Below, piece after piece: positions 37,484 through 46,363 of a DNA stretch of 64,000 nt. Every line of letters begins with the position of its first letter. Within the stretch, counting starts at the first letter, position 1. The position numbers and the translations under genes are program-made. This DNA comes from Gemmobacter lanyuensis. Its GTDB lineage: Bacteria > Pseudomonadota > Alphaproteobacteria > Rhodobacterales > Rhodobacteraceae. The stretch spans positions 1-64,000 of the forward strand of contig NZ_BMYQ01000006.1 in the NCBI RefSeq assembly GCF_014652355.1, written 5' to 3'. Below the pieces are notes generated by a model, which was given only the letters and a program-made list of their open reading frames with translations, had not been told where the DNA came from and made no database searches.

Positions 37484-39100
37484 TCAGGCCTCGGCCTCCT
37501 CGTTATCGCCCTCGGCTGCGTCTTCCGCGGCCGATTCCATTTCGGTCGGGTCCACCCAGCCCAGCATAACACGGGCGGTCATGATCAGGGTCTGTGCTTC
37601 TTCCAGTGAGACGTCGAATTTTTCGAGCACGCCTTCGTCTTTCTTGCGCTGACCGTTCTCGGTGGTCCAGCCGCCGGCCAGCTCCCAGTCGGCGCAGGTC
37701 GCGAAGTCTTCCAGCGTCTTGATGCCGTCCTTGGCCAGCGCCTCGATCATCTGGGGCGTCAGACCCTCGAAGTTGAAGAGGCTGTCTTCCACACCCAGGG
37801 CGCGGGCGGTTTCAATCGCCTTGCGGTTCTGTTCCTCGATGTAGTCGCGGGCGCGGGCCTGCAGCTCGTCGGCGGTGCCTTCATCGAAGCCGTCGATCGA
37901 CAGCAGCTCGTCCTGGTCGACATAGGCGACCTCTTCGAGGTTGGTGAAGCCTTCGGCGACCAGCAGCTGCGCCATCATCTCGTCGATGTCGAGCGTATCC
38001 ATGAACAGCTTGGTGCGCTCGGCGAATTCGGCCTGGCGACGGGCCGATTCCTCGGCTTCGGTCATGATGTCAATGTCCAGCGCGGTCAGCTGGCTGGCCA
38101 GACGCACGTTCTGACCGCGACGGCCGATGGCCAGCGACAGTTGTTCATCCGGAACCACGACTTCGATCTTGCCGGCTTCTTCGTCGAAGACGACCTTCGA
38201 GACTTCGGCCGGTTGCAGCGCGTTCACGAGGAAGGTCGCCGTATCGGCGTTCCACGGAATGATGTCGATCTTTTCGCCCTGCAGTTCGTTCACGACGGCC
38301 TGCACGCGGCTGCCGCGCATACCGACGCAGGCGCCGACCGGGTCGATCGAGTTGTCGTAGCTGATCACGGCGATCTTGGCGCGCGACCCGGGGTCACGGG
38401 CAACGGCCTTGATCTCAATGATGCCGTCATAGATTTCCGGCACTTCCATCTTGAACAGCTCGGCCATGAACTGCGGATCGGTGCGCGACAGGAAGATCTG
38501 CGGCCCGCGGGTCTCGCGGCGCACGTCTTTCACATAGCAGCGGATCCGGTCGTTCGGGCGATAGCTTTCGCGGCCGATCTTCTCATTCCGGCGCAGGATG
38601 CCCTCGCCGCGGCCGATGTCCACGATGAGATTGCCGTATTCCTCGCGCTTGACGACACCGTTGATGATGGTGCCCTTGCGGTCCTTGAATTCTTCGTACT
38701 GACGGTCGCGCTCGGCCTCGCGCACCTTTTGCAGGATGACCTGCTTGGCGCTTTGCGCGGCGATGCGGCCCAGATCGACCGGCGGCACTTCGTCCAGCAC
38801 CTCGTCGCCGATTTGCGGGTCTTTCAGGTAGGACTTGGCCTGACGGACGGTTAGCTGGGCGTGGTGGTTCTCGAACTCTTCATCCGCGACGACGGTGCGG
38901 ACGCGGGCAAAGGTGGCACGGCCGGTCTTGCGGTCGATCTTCACGCGGATATCCAGCTCGGCCCCGTAGCGCGACTTGGCGGCACGGGCGAGGCTTTCCT
39001 CCATCGCCTGAATGACCAGATCGGGATCGATCATCTTTTCCCGTGCGACCGCTTCGGCGGTTTGCAGCAGTTCCAGCTGGTTCGCAGACGTAATCGCCAT
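37484..39100 (-). CDS. nusA: Transcription elongation/termination factor NusA
   Basis: The 538-residue protein has the RNA-polymerase-binding N-terminal domain, an S1 domain (about 130-200), two KH domains (GSRAKIAVISYD ... VGACVGMRGSRVQAVVNEL; SLAIGRRGQNVRLASQL) and C-terminal acidic repeats ending in an acidic tail (AAEDAAEGDNEEAEA). NusA modulates pausing, intrinsic termination and antitermination. It lies 17 bp after rimP in the rimP-nusA-ylxR-infB operon and could act on the terminator in this operon's own leader. Confidence 0.97.
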   Translation of the reverse strand: MAITSANQLELLQTAEAVAREKMIDPDLVIQAMEESLARAAKSRYGAELDIRVKIDRKTGRATFARVRTVVADEEFENHHAQLTVRQAKSYLKDPQIGDEVLDEVPPVDLGRIAAQSAKQVILQKVREAERDRQYEEFKDRKGTIINGVVKREEYGNLIVDIGRGEGILRRNEKIGRESYRPNDRIRCYVKDVRRETRGPQIFLSRTDPQFMAELFKMEVPEIYDGIIEIKAVARDPGSRAKIAVISYDNSIDPVGACVGMRGSRVQAVVNELQGEKIDIIPWNADTATFLVNALQPAEVSKVVFDEEAGKIEVVVPDEQLSLAIGRRGQNVRLASQLTALDIDIMTEAEESARRQAEFAERTKLFMDTLDIDEMMAQLLVAEGFTNLEEVAYVDQDELLSIDGFDEGTADELQARARDYIEEQNRKAIETARALGVEDSLFNFEGLTPQMIEALAKDGIKTLEDFATCADWELAGGWTTENGQRKKDEGVLEKFDVSLEEAQTLIMTARVMLGWVDPTEMESAAEDAAEGDNEEAEA

Positions 39101-39117
39101 GATGTCCTCTTGGCCTG

Positions 39118-39732
39118 TCAGTGTTTCGTCGCGGGGGCTTCGGAATCGTCTTCCTCATCCCCGTCTTCGGTTTCTTCGATGTCGTCGAACTTCGATTCGT
39201 CGATCACGCCCGCCTCTTTGCGCTGGCGCAGCACTTCAGCGATCAGCTCATCGGTGAGCAGCAGTTTCGCGTCCGACAGCCAGTCGAACTTGAGGCCGAT
39301 GGTGACGGATTCGCCGCCTTCCTCGATCTCGATCAGAACCTCGTCGCCCTCGGTGCCCTGCAGCACACCCTTGAAGCGGCGGCGGCCGTCGATCAACTCG
39401 GTCGTTTCGAGGCGGGCCTCGTAATCGACCCACATGTCGAAGTCCTTGAGACGGGTCAGCGGCCGGTCGATCCCGGGCGAGGACACTTCGAGAATGTAAT
39501 TCTCTTCAATGGGATCCTCGACATCCAGCACCGCCGAGACGGCGGTCGAGCAGGCGGCGCATTCGTCCACCTCGACGCCGCCCTCGGGGCGGTCGACCAT
39601 GATCTGCAGGGTGCGCGTCTTGCCGCCCATGAGGCGGATGCGGACCAGCTCCAGACCCAGCCCCTCGATGGCGGGGCCGACGATATCCGCCAGGCGGCGG
39701 TCGATAGCGGTTTTGGCGATCAGGTCGGTCAT
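39118..39732 (-). CDS. rimP: Ribosome maturation factor RimP
   Basis: The 204-residue protein has the RimP alpha/beta N-domain ([23 protein letters not shown], split here as one segment of the family core), [23 protein letters not shown] and an SH3-like C-domain. It assists 30S assembly. The acidic C-terminal tail is longer than in E. coli. ATG 39732 begins the conserved region; the open frame extends 53 codons upstream through the leader terminator and is not used. First gene of the nusA operon. Confidence 0.95.
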   Translation of the reverse strand: MTDLIAKTAIDRRLADIVGPAIEGLGLELVRIRLMGGKTRTLQIMVDRPEGGVEVDECAACSTAVSAVLDVEDPIEENYILEVSSPGIDRPLTRLKDFDMWVDYEARLETTELIDGRRRFKGVLQGTEGDEVLIEIEEGGESVTIGLKFDWLSDAKLLLTDELIAEVLRQRKEAGVIDESKFDDIEETEDGDEEDDSEAPATKH

Positions 39733-39754
39733 TTCGATCCAGTCTAGAGGTAAG

Positions 39755-39789
39755 CCAAAAAACAAAAAACGGGCGCAAGCGGCCCGTTT
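39755..39789 (-). terminator. Intrinsic terminator in the rimP-nusA-infB leader (candidate attenuator)
   Basis: On the minus strand AAACGGGC, a 7-nt loop and GCCCGTTT form a perfect 8-bp stem, directly followed by TTTGTTTTTT. It lies 22 nt before the rimP ATG and about 47 nt downstream of a predicted start site, so transcripts of this operon must read through it. An upstream leader segment (GGCAAGCCC, 39802-39810) could pair with part of the stem and loop as an antiterminator. Confidence 0.75.
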
Positions 39790-39842
39790 GCATCTTTCGG
39801 TGGGCTTGCCGGTTTGGACCCGAAAGCGCCGCTGTTGATTGG

Positions 39843-39871
39843 CATATAGGCCGCTTCTGCCCAAAATGCAA
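39843..39871 (-). promoter_or_regulatory. Promoter of the rimP-nusA-ylxR-infB operon
   Basis: On the minus strand TTGCAT (39866-39871), exactly 17 bp, TATATG (39843-39848). Start predicted near 39836, giving a leader of about 104 nt containing the terminator at 39767-39789. Confidence 0.65.
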
Positions 39872-39907
39872 GGGAAGGTTGGAGACGGCACCCGATTTGC
39901 CGGGTCG

Positions 39908-39942
39908 GAACGGGAAAGGCCCGCCCCGGTCGGGGGCGGGCC
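39908..39942 (-). terminator. Terminator of the terC gene
   Basis: GGCCCGCCCC (39918-39927) pairs with GGGGCGGGCC (39933-39942) across 5 nt, 10 nt after the terC stop. On the minus strand it is followed by TTTCCCGTT, a short U-stretch. Confidence 0.6.
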
Positions 39943-39951
39943 ATCCGGCCA

Positions 39952-40938
39952 TCAGGCCGCGGTCGAGCCGACTTCGTCGTGACGGGTCTTCCAGAGCGAG
40001 ACCACGATCCCCGCGCCAAGGATGGCGAAGGTGATGCCCAGCGACCACATCGGGGGGAACTTCTCCCAGCCGAAGGCGTCGGCGATGAAGATCTTCGACC
40101 CGATGAACACCAGCAGCAGCGACAGCGCGTATTTCAGATAGGCGAAGCGGTGCAGGATCGCCGCCAGAGCGAAGTAGAGGGCGCGCAGGCCCAGGATCGC
40201 GAAGATGTTCGAGGTATAGACGATGAACGGGTCGGTCGTGATGGTGAAGACGGCCGGTACCGAATCCACCGCGAAGATCAGGTCGGCGAATTCGATCATC
40301 ACCAGCGCAAGGAACAGCGGCGTCGCATAGCGGACCAGCTTGCCGGTGGTGGGGTGGGGCTTCTTCACGAAAAAGTCGTGGCCGTGCAGGTCATCAGTCA
40401 CATGGAACCAGCGCTTCATCAGCTTCAGCATGGGGTTGCTGTGCAGGTCATGCTCTTTTTCCGAAGAAAACAGCATCTTGATGCCGGTCAGCACCAGGAA
40501 GACCGCAAAGACATAGAGAACCCAGTGATAGGAGGCCACGATGGTGGCGCCCAGACCGATCATGATGCCGCGCAACACGATCACCCCGAGGATACCCCAG
40601 AACAGCACCCGGTGCTGATATTCCCGCGGGATCGCGAAGAAGCCGAAGATCAGCGCGATGACAAAGATGTTGTCGAGCGCCAGCGTCTTTTCCACCACAA
40701 AGGCCGTCAGATACTGCGCCGTCGCGGTGCTGCCCAGCTGCCACCAGACAAAGCCCGAAAAGCCTACCCCCAGCGCGATATAGAGCGCCGACATCTTGAG
40801 GCTTTCGGCCACGCCGATTTCATGGTCGGTCTTGTTGAAGACCCCAAGGTCCAGCACCAGCAGCGTCAGCACCAGACCGATGAAGAACGCCCACATCCAG
40901 ATGGGGGTTCCAAGAAAGAGTGTTGTCAGAAGTTCCAT
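39952..40938 (-). CDS. TerC/Alx family membrane protein
   Basis: The 328-residue protein has about nine membrane segments and the TerC signatures (KTLALDNIFVIALIFGFFAIP, EFADLIFAVDSVPAVFTIT), with conserved Asp residues in membrane helices. The family exports manganese or assists metalation of exported enzymes. ATG 40938 has GAGAGGTC about 5 nt upstream. The leader (40939-41060) holds a CATCGAG-CGCA-CTCGATG hairpin at 40989-41006, but I could not identify the yybP-ykoY manganese riboswitch there. Confidence 0.9.
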   Translation of the reverse strand: MELLTTLFLGTPIWMWAFFIGLVLTLLVLDLGVFNKTDHEIGVAESLKMSALYIALGVGFSGFVWWQLGSTATAQYLTAFVVEKTLALDNIFVIALIFGFFAIPREYQHRVLFWGILGVIVLRGIMIGLGATIVASYHWVLYVFAVFLVLTGIKMLFSSEKEHDLHSNPMLKLMKRWFHVTDDLHGHDFFVKKPHPTTGKLVRYATPLFLALVMIEFADLIFAVDSVPAVFTITTDPFIVYTSNIFAILGLRALYFALAAILHRFAYLKYALSLLLVFIGSKIFIADAFGWEKFPPMWSLGITFAILGAGIVVSLWKTRHDEVGSTAA

Positions 40939-41082
40939 AATGACCTCTCGCATGTTCCTGCGTCGAAGTCTGCCGGAAGACGGGCTGACATCGAGCGCAC
41001 TCGATGCGGTCCGACATCACGGCATTCATACCGTCAGAGGGGCCCGTCCCGCCCTCCAAAGATGTGGTGGGAATTCCGCCTT

Positions 41083-41568
41083 TCAAGTCCGCGTGATCGG
41101 ATTTTTTCGCCAGATCCAGATATTCAGCGGCGCGGCCAGCGACAGCCAGGCGGCATAGGGCAGGATCATCACGAAGGCCCAGCCATCCAGCGCCCAGAAG
41201 GTCCAGAGCATGCCCAGCACCGCAAAGCACAGCGCCAGCATCACCACCACCGAAAGGCCGATGCGCCGCGCGCCAAAGAACGTCGGGGTCCAAAGCGTGT
41301 TCAGCGCGATCTGCAGCGCCCAGAAGGCCATCGCATAGGCATTGCCCGCATGCGGGGCCACCCGCGCGGCGGCAAGGCTCGACAGCACATAGATCGTGGT
41401 CCAGGCGATGGGGAACATCCAGTTCTTCGGCCGCCAGTCGGGCTTTTGCAGCCCGTCATACCAGGTGCCGGGTTTGAACATCCACCCGGTCAGCGCCGCA
41501 GCCAGGCTTGCGCCCAGAAACAGCAGCGCCAGGGTCCAGTCAAATCCGGCGGTCGTGGTCACATCCAT
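41083..41568 (-). CDS. tspO: TspO/MBR family tryptophan-rich sensory protein
   Basis: A 161-residue, five-helix membrane protein rich in Trp, with the family motifs KPGTWYDGLQKPDWRPKNW, WTTIYVLSSLAAARV, ALNTLWTPTFFGARRIG and PYAAWLSLAAPLNIWIW (parts). TspO binds porphyrins and, in Rhodobacter, tunes photosynthesis gene expression with oxygen. No photosynthesis genes are in the window. It is 4 bp downstream of the proline iminopeptidase gene and probably co-transcribed with it. Confidence 0.92.
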   Translation of the reverse strand: MDVTTTAGFDWTLALLFLGASLAAALTGWMFKPGTWYDGLQKPDWRPKNWMFPIAWTTIYVLSSLAAARVAPHAGNAYAMAFWALQIALNTLWTPTFFGARRIGLSVVVMLALCFAVLGMLWTFWALDGWAFVMILPYAAWLSLAAPLNIWIWRKNPITRT

Positions 41569-41572
41569 AGTT

Positions 41573-42556
41573 TCAGCCCCGTATCGCGCTGCTGCGCAGC
41601 CCATCCATCACATGTACAAGCTCGGCCGAGATCCCCGGTTCCGAAAGTGCATGTCCGGCAAGCCCCACCATCCGCAGATCGCAGGCCCGCCACCCCTTGG
41701 CCAGCCGATGGGCCGATACCGGCGGGCAGATCATGTCAAACCGCCCCTGCACCACCACTGCGCCGATATGTTCGATCCGGTGGCGCTGTTGAAGGATCCA
41801 GCCATCGGTTTCAAAGAAACAGCCGTGCTGGAAATAGTGGTTTTCAAGCCGCGAGAAGGCGCGGGCATATTCAGACGGGCTTTCGATATGCGCGCCGTCG
41901 GAATGGACCGAGGCCAGCGCATTTTCCCACTGGGCCCAAAGGCGGGCAAAGCGCATTTCCTCAACCATGTTTCCGGAAAAGAGACGCCGGTGATAGGCGG
42001 CGACCATATTGCCCCGCTCCTCCTCGGGGATCGGGTCGCAAAACCGGGCCCAAAGTTCGGGGAAGAAGGCGCCCGCGCCGCCGCCGTAGAACCAGTCCAG
42101 CTCGGCCTGCGTGCCAAGGAACACGCCGCGCAGCACCATATGGCGCACCCGGCCGGGGTGGGTGATGGCATAGGCCAACGCCAGCGTCGCCCCCCAGCTG
42201 CCGCCGAACAGGATGAAGCGGTCGATGCCCAGCAGGCCCCGCAGCGCCTCGATATCGGCGATCAGATCCCAGGTGGTATTTGACAGCACGCTGGCCGTCG
42301 GACGGGACCGGCCGCAGCCGCGCTGGTCAAACAGCACGACGCGGTACACCTCGGGATCGAAATAGCGCCGCATTGCCGGGCTGCAGCCGCCGCCCGGCCC
42401 GCCATGCAGCACAAGCACCGGAACCCCGCGCGGATTTCCGACTTGTTCCACATAGATGCGATGTCCATCGCCCATGTCGATCTGCCGCTGGTCGAAGGGT
42501 TCGATCGGCGGGTAAAGATATTCGACTGCGCGCTTTTGGCCTGATCTGTGATCCAT
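41573..42556 (-). CDS. pip: Proline iminopeptidase
   Basis: The 327-residue alpha/beta hydrolase removes N-terminal proline from peptides. HGGPGGG forms the oxyanion region, Ser120 sits in GGSWGATLALAY, the acidic residue in VQGRFDMICP and the His in GLAGHALSEP. DQRGCGRS is the usual S33 family signature. Start 42556 gives the family's normal N-terminus (YPPIEPFDQRQIDMGDGHRIY). Cytoplasmic; no signal peptide. Divergent from ubiG with a 53-bp gap. Confidence 0.95.
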   Translation of the reverse strand: MDHRSGQKRAVEYLYPPIEPFDQRQIDMGDGHRIYVEQVGNPRGVPVLVLHGGPGGGCSPAMRRYFDPEVYRVVLFDQRGCGRSRPTASVLSNTTWDLIADIEALRGLLGIDRFILFGGSWGATLALAYAITHPGRVRHMVLRGVFLGTQAELDWFYGGGAGAFFPELWARFCDPIPEEERGNMVAAYHRRLFSGNMVEEMRFARLWAQWENALASVHSDGAHIESPSEYARAFSRLENHYFQHGCFFETDGWILQQRHRIEHIGAVVVQGRFDMICPPVSAHRLAKGWRACDLRMVGLAGHALSEPGISAELVHVMDGLRSSAIRG

Positions 42557-42609
42557 GATGGTACTATATAGGGTTTCAAAGCGATCTGTCACGGCAAGCG
42601 GAGGCCCAA

Positions 42610-43344
42610 ATGACCACAACCATCGACCCCGGTGAAGTCGCCAAATTTGAAGCCATGGCTGCCGAATGGTGGGACCCCACCGGCAAGTTCAAGCCTTTGC
42701 ACCAGATGAACCCCTGCCGGCTGCATTACATCACCAGCCAGATTGCAGCAGAATTTGACCGGAACCTGACCAACCCCCATCCCTTTGCCGGGCTGCGTCT
42801 GCTGGATATCGGCTGCGGCGGGGGGCTTTTGTCCGAACCGATGGCGCGGCTGGGGGCCACCGTGGTGGGCGCCGATGCCGCGCCGCGCAACATTCCGGTG
42901 GCCCAGCTTCATGCGGAACAATCCGGTCTGACCATCGACTACCGCAACACCACGGCCGAGGCGCTGGCCGAGGCGGGTGAACAGTTTGACGTGGTGCTGA
43001 ACATGGAGGTGGTCGAACATGTGGCCGATCCACTGGCCTATCTGACCGCCTGTCAACACCTGCTCAAGCCCGGTGGGCTGATGATCTGTTCGACCCTGAA
43101 CCGCAACGCCAAAAGCTTTGCCATGGCGATCATCGGCGCGGAATGGGTGATGCGCTGGCTGCCCAAGGGCACGCATGACTGGAACAAGTTCATCACCCCG
43201 GACGAGCTTTATGACCTGATCCGCCGCGCCGGGCTGGAGCCGGTGGACCGCAAGGGCATGGTCTTCAACCCCGTCAGCTGGAGCTGGAGCCTGTCAAGCC
43301 GCGACCTCTCGGTCAATTACGTCACGGCCAGCGTGAAGCGCTGA
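42610..43344 (+). CDS. ubiG: Ubiquinone biosynthesis O-methyltransferase UbiG
   Basis: The 244-residue SAM-dependent methyltransferase catalyses both O-methylations in ubiquinone synthesis. [20 protein letters not shown] is the UbiG-specific N-terminal region, [20 protein letters not shown] is motif I and [11 protein letters not shown] motif II. The membrane-inserting segment and C-terminal NYVTASVKR follow. DUF4105 starts immediately after its stop. Confidence 0.97.
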   Translation: MTTTIDPGEVAKFEAMAAEWWDPTGKFKPLHQMNPCRLHYITSQIAAEFDRNLTNPHPFAGLRLLDIGCGGGLLSEPMARLGATVVGADAAPRNIPVAQLHAEQSGLTIDYRNTTAEALAEAGEQFDVVLNMEVVEHVADPLAYLTACQHLLKPGGLMICSTLNRNAKSFAMAIIGAEWVMRWLPKGTHDWNKFITPDELYDLIRRAGLEPVDRKGMVFNPVSWSWSLSSRDLSVNYVTASVKR

Positions 43345-44283
43345 ATGGCATTCTGGCCGCTGCTGATGATCTTTGCCGCCTGGGCAGGCACGGCCATCGC
43401 GGTGCAAAAGCCGGGGCGGTGGTGGCTGGTTGCGCTGTTCGCGGCGGGGGTTCTGGCGGTGGCGGGGCTGCGGCTGCTGACGCCCTGGGGCTGGGGCGGT
43501 TTCGCCCTGCTGGGTCTGGGCCTCGGCGGCTGGTATCTGTCGCTGCGCCCGCGGGCGGACCGGGACTGGGCGCCCGATGTGGCGCGTATCGTCACCGGCA
43601 CACGGCAGGGCGAGATCATCACCCTGCACGACATCCGCGATTTCGACTGGATCGATGAGACGCAGGCCCATGAACGCTGGCGCGAGGCCCGCGTCGATCT
43701 GACGGGATTGCAGTCGGCCGATCTGTTCACCTCGGTTTGGGACAGCCCTGAGATTGCCCATGTGCTGATCAGCTTCGGTTTTGCCGATGGCCAGCGCCTT
43801 GTCTTTTCCGTCGAAATCCGGCGCGAGCAGGGCGAGGTCTTTTCCTCGATCGGCGGGTTCTTCCGCCAGTTCGAGCTGGCGCTGATCGCCGCGACCGAGG
43901 CCGATATCATCCAGCTTCGCACCACCCACCGGGGCGAGGATGTGCGGATCTATCCGCTGCGCCTGACCCCCGATCAGCTGCGCCGGCTGTTTCTGGGCTA
44001 TGTCGATCTGGGCAATCGGCTGGCGGCGCGGCCGCAGTGGTACAATACCATCACGGCCAATTGCACCACGGTGGTATGGCAACTGGCCCGCGCGGTGCAT
44101 CCGGCCCTGCCGCTGGATGTTAGCGTGCTGCTTTCGGGGCGGCTGCCGGGCTTGCTGCACCGGTTGGGGCTGATCGCGAATGACCGCCCGCTGGACGAGG
44201 TGCGCCGCGCCGCCGCAATTACCGAACACGCGCGCAATCTGCCGCCCGAAGCCGGATTTTCTGACGGGATCCGCGCTAGATGA
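43345..44283 (+). CDS. DUF4105 membrane protein
   Basis: The 312-residue protein begins with two to three hydrophobic segments (residues 1-66) followed by a soluble DUF4105 domain (about 110-290) with WDSPEIAHVLISFGF and a late NTITANCTTVVWQLAR segment, whose Asn-Cys could be catalytic. DUF4105 proteins are thought to be membrane-associated and may be papain-like hydrolases; the function is not established. Its ATG follows the ubiG stop by no gap. It converges on the RTX gene with an 8-bp overlap. Confidence 0.85.
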   Translation: MAFWPLLMIFAAWAGTAIAVQKPGRWWLVALFAAGVLAVAGLRLLTPWGWGGFALLGLGLGGWYLSLRPRADRDWAPDVARIVTGTRQGEIITLHDIRDFDWIDETQAHERWREARVDLTGLQSADLFTSVWDSPEIAHVLISFGFADGQRLVFSVEIRREQGEVFSSIGGFFRQFELALIAATEADIIQLRTTHRGEDVRIYPLRLTPDQLRRLFLGYVDLGNRLAARPQWYNTITANCTTVVWQLARAVHPALPLDVSVLLSGRLPGLLHRLGLIANDRPLDEVRRAAAITEHARNLPPEAGFSDGIRAR

Positions 44284-45034
44284 AATCGGCCGCCGTGATC
44301 TGTGCGAGACGCACATCCTCGATCAGCACGGTGCCGCCCGCATGGGTGATCAGCACGCCATCGGCATGGTTGGCGCGCTGAAAGCTGCCGGTAATGTCGA
44401 TCCGGTCGAGGCCGTCCTGAAAATCGGTAATCACATCCGTCCCCGTAGTGCCCGAGCGGAGCAGGAAAGTATCGGCGCCGCTTCCCCCCATCAGCCGGTC
44501 ATTCCCTGCGCCGCCTTGCAGGCTGTCGTTCCCCGTGCCCCCCTGCAGGACATCGCTGCCGCCATCGCCCATCAGCAGATCGGCTCCGCCATGGCCGCGC
44601 ATGGTATCATTTCCACCAAAGCCATGCGCATAGTCGCCACTGTCCGAGAGGGAGATCAGATCTGCCCGCGACAGGGCCTGACGCATCAGCGCCAGATCAT
44701 CGGCATTCGAAAAGGTCCCGATTGCTTCGATCACCTGAAGGGCCGAGACGCGCGCCTCGGTAAATGAAAACACCGCCTGATCCCTGCCGTTGATCGTATC
44801 AACACGATAGACCGCCTCGACTGTTCCACCGGTCACGCTGCCCCCGGAAAACTGAAGATCCGGTCCCGCAAAGGCCATGAAGGAAAAGGCATTCATCCCG
44901 TAACGGAAATGGTCGGGGAAGTCCGTCCAGCTGGTCGAATGGCCGTTAACCTGTTGGTAACGGTTCACCTGCAACATGTTGTACAGGTTAAAATCCAGGA
45001 TCGAATATGCCAGGGTTGCAAACAATCTTGCCAT
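44276..45034 (-). CDS. Short RTX (hemolysin-type calcium-binding) protein
   Basis: A 252-residue acidic protein with about five RTX nonapeptides (GGxGxDxL type) at residues about 139-190 and a C-terminal region ending LAQITAADFI, typical of type I secretion substrates. The N-terminal ~135 residues show no known catalytic domain. No Sec signal peptide and no type I secretion genes nearby. Probably a secreted calcium-binding protein; function unknown. Local base composition is slightly lower in GC than its neighbours. Confidence 0.85.
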   Translation of the reverse strand: MARLFATLAYSILDFNLYNMLQVNRYQQVNGHSTSWTDFPDHFRYGMNAFSFMAFAGPDLQFSGGSVTGGTVEAVYRVDTINGRDQAVFSFTEARVSALQVIEAIGTFSNADDLALMRQALSRADLISLSDSGDYAHGFGGNDTMRGHGGADLLMGDGGSDVLQGGTGNDSLQGGAGNDRLMGGSGADTFLLRSGTTGTDVITDFQDGLDRIDITGSFQRANHADGVLITHAGGTVLIEDVRLAQITAADFI

Positions 45035-45256
45035 CGGACTCTCGCAATCGCGGGTTGTCCGATCATTCGGCCCGTGTATGGCTGCGGGGTCAATTCGCGC
45101 AAAGGGATAGCGCGGATGGGGTTGCCACCGCCGTTTGGCAGAGCCTGCACGCGAGGGTCCATGCTCTGGACCTTTCGTTCATATCTTAACGGTAGGTGCC
45201 ATTTTGCCCCGGCTTGGCCCGCCCCGTTGCACAAGCGCGCGGGGGCGGACAAAGAG

Positions 45257-46303
45257 TCAGGCCGACTCGGACGATCGGGCCCAGAGGTTGATGTCTTCCT
45301 CTTGGGCAATGCGGTCGATTTCGGCCAGTTCCTCGGCGGTGAAATCAAGGTTGCCGATGGCGCCCGCGCAATCGACCACCTGTTCGGGCTTTGAGGCGCC
45401 GATCAGTGCCGTTGTGATGCCGCCCTCGCGCAGCACCCAGGCAATGGCCATCTGGGCCAGCGTCTGGCCGCGCTTCTGGGCCAGCGCATCCAGCGCCCGC
45501 ACGCTTTCCAGCGCGCTGGGGGTGATCGTCGCCGGGTCAAGCGATTTGCCCTGCGCAGCTCGGCTCGTTTCGGGAATGCCGCCCAGGTATTTCTTGGTCA
45601 GAATGCCCTGCGCCAGCGGCGTGAAGGCGATTGACCCCACCCCCAGTTCGGCCAGCGTGTCCTTCAGCCCGTCATGTTCCACCCAGCGGTTCAGGATATT
45701 GTAGCTGGGCTGATGGATCAGCAGCGGCGTGCCGAGATCCTTGAGGATGGCCACCGCCTCGCGCGTGCGCTGGCTGTTGTAGCTGGAGATGCCGATATAG
45801 AGCGCACGCCCCGACCGCACGATATGATCCAGCGCCATCATGGTTTCTTCCAGCGGCGTTTCCGGGTCGAAACGGTGCGAATAGAAGATATCGACGTAAT
45901 CCAGCCCCATGCGCTTCAACGACTGGTCGCAAGAGGCGATCAGGTATTTGCGGCTGCCCCATTCGCCATAGGGGCCGGCCCACATGTCATATCCGGCCTT
46001 GGAGCTGATGATCAGCTCATCCCGATAGCCCGCGAAATCCTGTTTCAGGATCTGGCCGAAGGCCTCTTCGGCGCTGCCGAAAGGGGGGCCGTAGTTGTTG
46101 GCCAGGTCGAAATGCGTGATGCCAAGGTCAAAGGCCGTCTGGCAGATCGCGCGTTTGGTCTGATGCGGCGTGTCCTCGCCGAAATTGTGCCACAGGCCGA
46201 GGCTGACCGCAGGCAGTTTCAGCCCTGATTTGCCGCAGCGGCGGTAAACCATCTTGTCGTAGCGATCCTCGGCGGGGATGTAGCGTTTGGGGAAATTGGC
46301 CAT
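45257..46303 (-). CDS. Aldo/keto reductase, YghZ-type
   Basis: The 348-residue TIM-barrel NADPH oxidoreductase has the AKR pattern: HFDLANNYGPPFGSAEEAFG (Asp/Tyr), SSKAGYDMW (Lys), and YVDIFYSHRFDP (His). The closest named relative is YghZ, L-glyceraldehyde 3-phosphate reductase, which detoxifies L-glyceraldehyde phosphate and methylglyoxal. Start 46303 follows an AAAGGGAGGA purine tract on the minus strand. It lies 60 bp downstream of an EamA exporter gene. Confidence 0.9.
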   Translation of the reverse strand: MANFPKRYIPAEDRYDKMVYRRCGKSGLKLPAVSLGLWHNFGEDTPHQTKRAICQTAFDLGITHFDLANNYGPPFGSAEEAFGQILKQDFAGYRDELIISSKAGYDMWAGPYGEWGSRKYLIASCDQSLKRMGLDYVDIFYSHRFDPETPLEETMMALDHIVRSGRALYIGISSYNSQRTREAVAILKDLGTPLLIHQPSYNILNRWVEHDGLKDTLAELGVGSIAFTPLAQGILTKKYLGGIPETSRAAQGKSLDPATITPSALESVRALDALAQKRGQTLAQMAIAWVLREGGITTALIGASKPEQVVDCAGAIGNLDFTAEELAEIDRIAQEEDINLWARSSESA

Positions 46304-46363
46304 GGTGTCCTCCCTTTCCTGCCCTGTTGATAGCGGTATCAGCGGCGCTGGCAAGCGGGCGCG

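Noticed and set aside
40939-41082. Possible manganese (yybP-ykoY) riboswitch before terC
   Set aside because: The conserved sequence blocks could not be aligned; a simple 7-bp hairpin explains the symmetry.
39979-42165. 728-codon plus-strand ORF over terC, tspO and pip
   Set aside because: It spans three recognisable minus-strand genes and two gaps; translation is Arg/Gln/His-rich.
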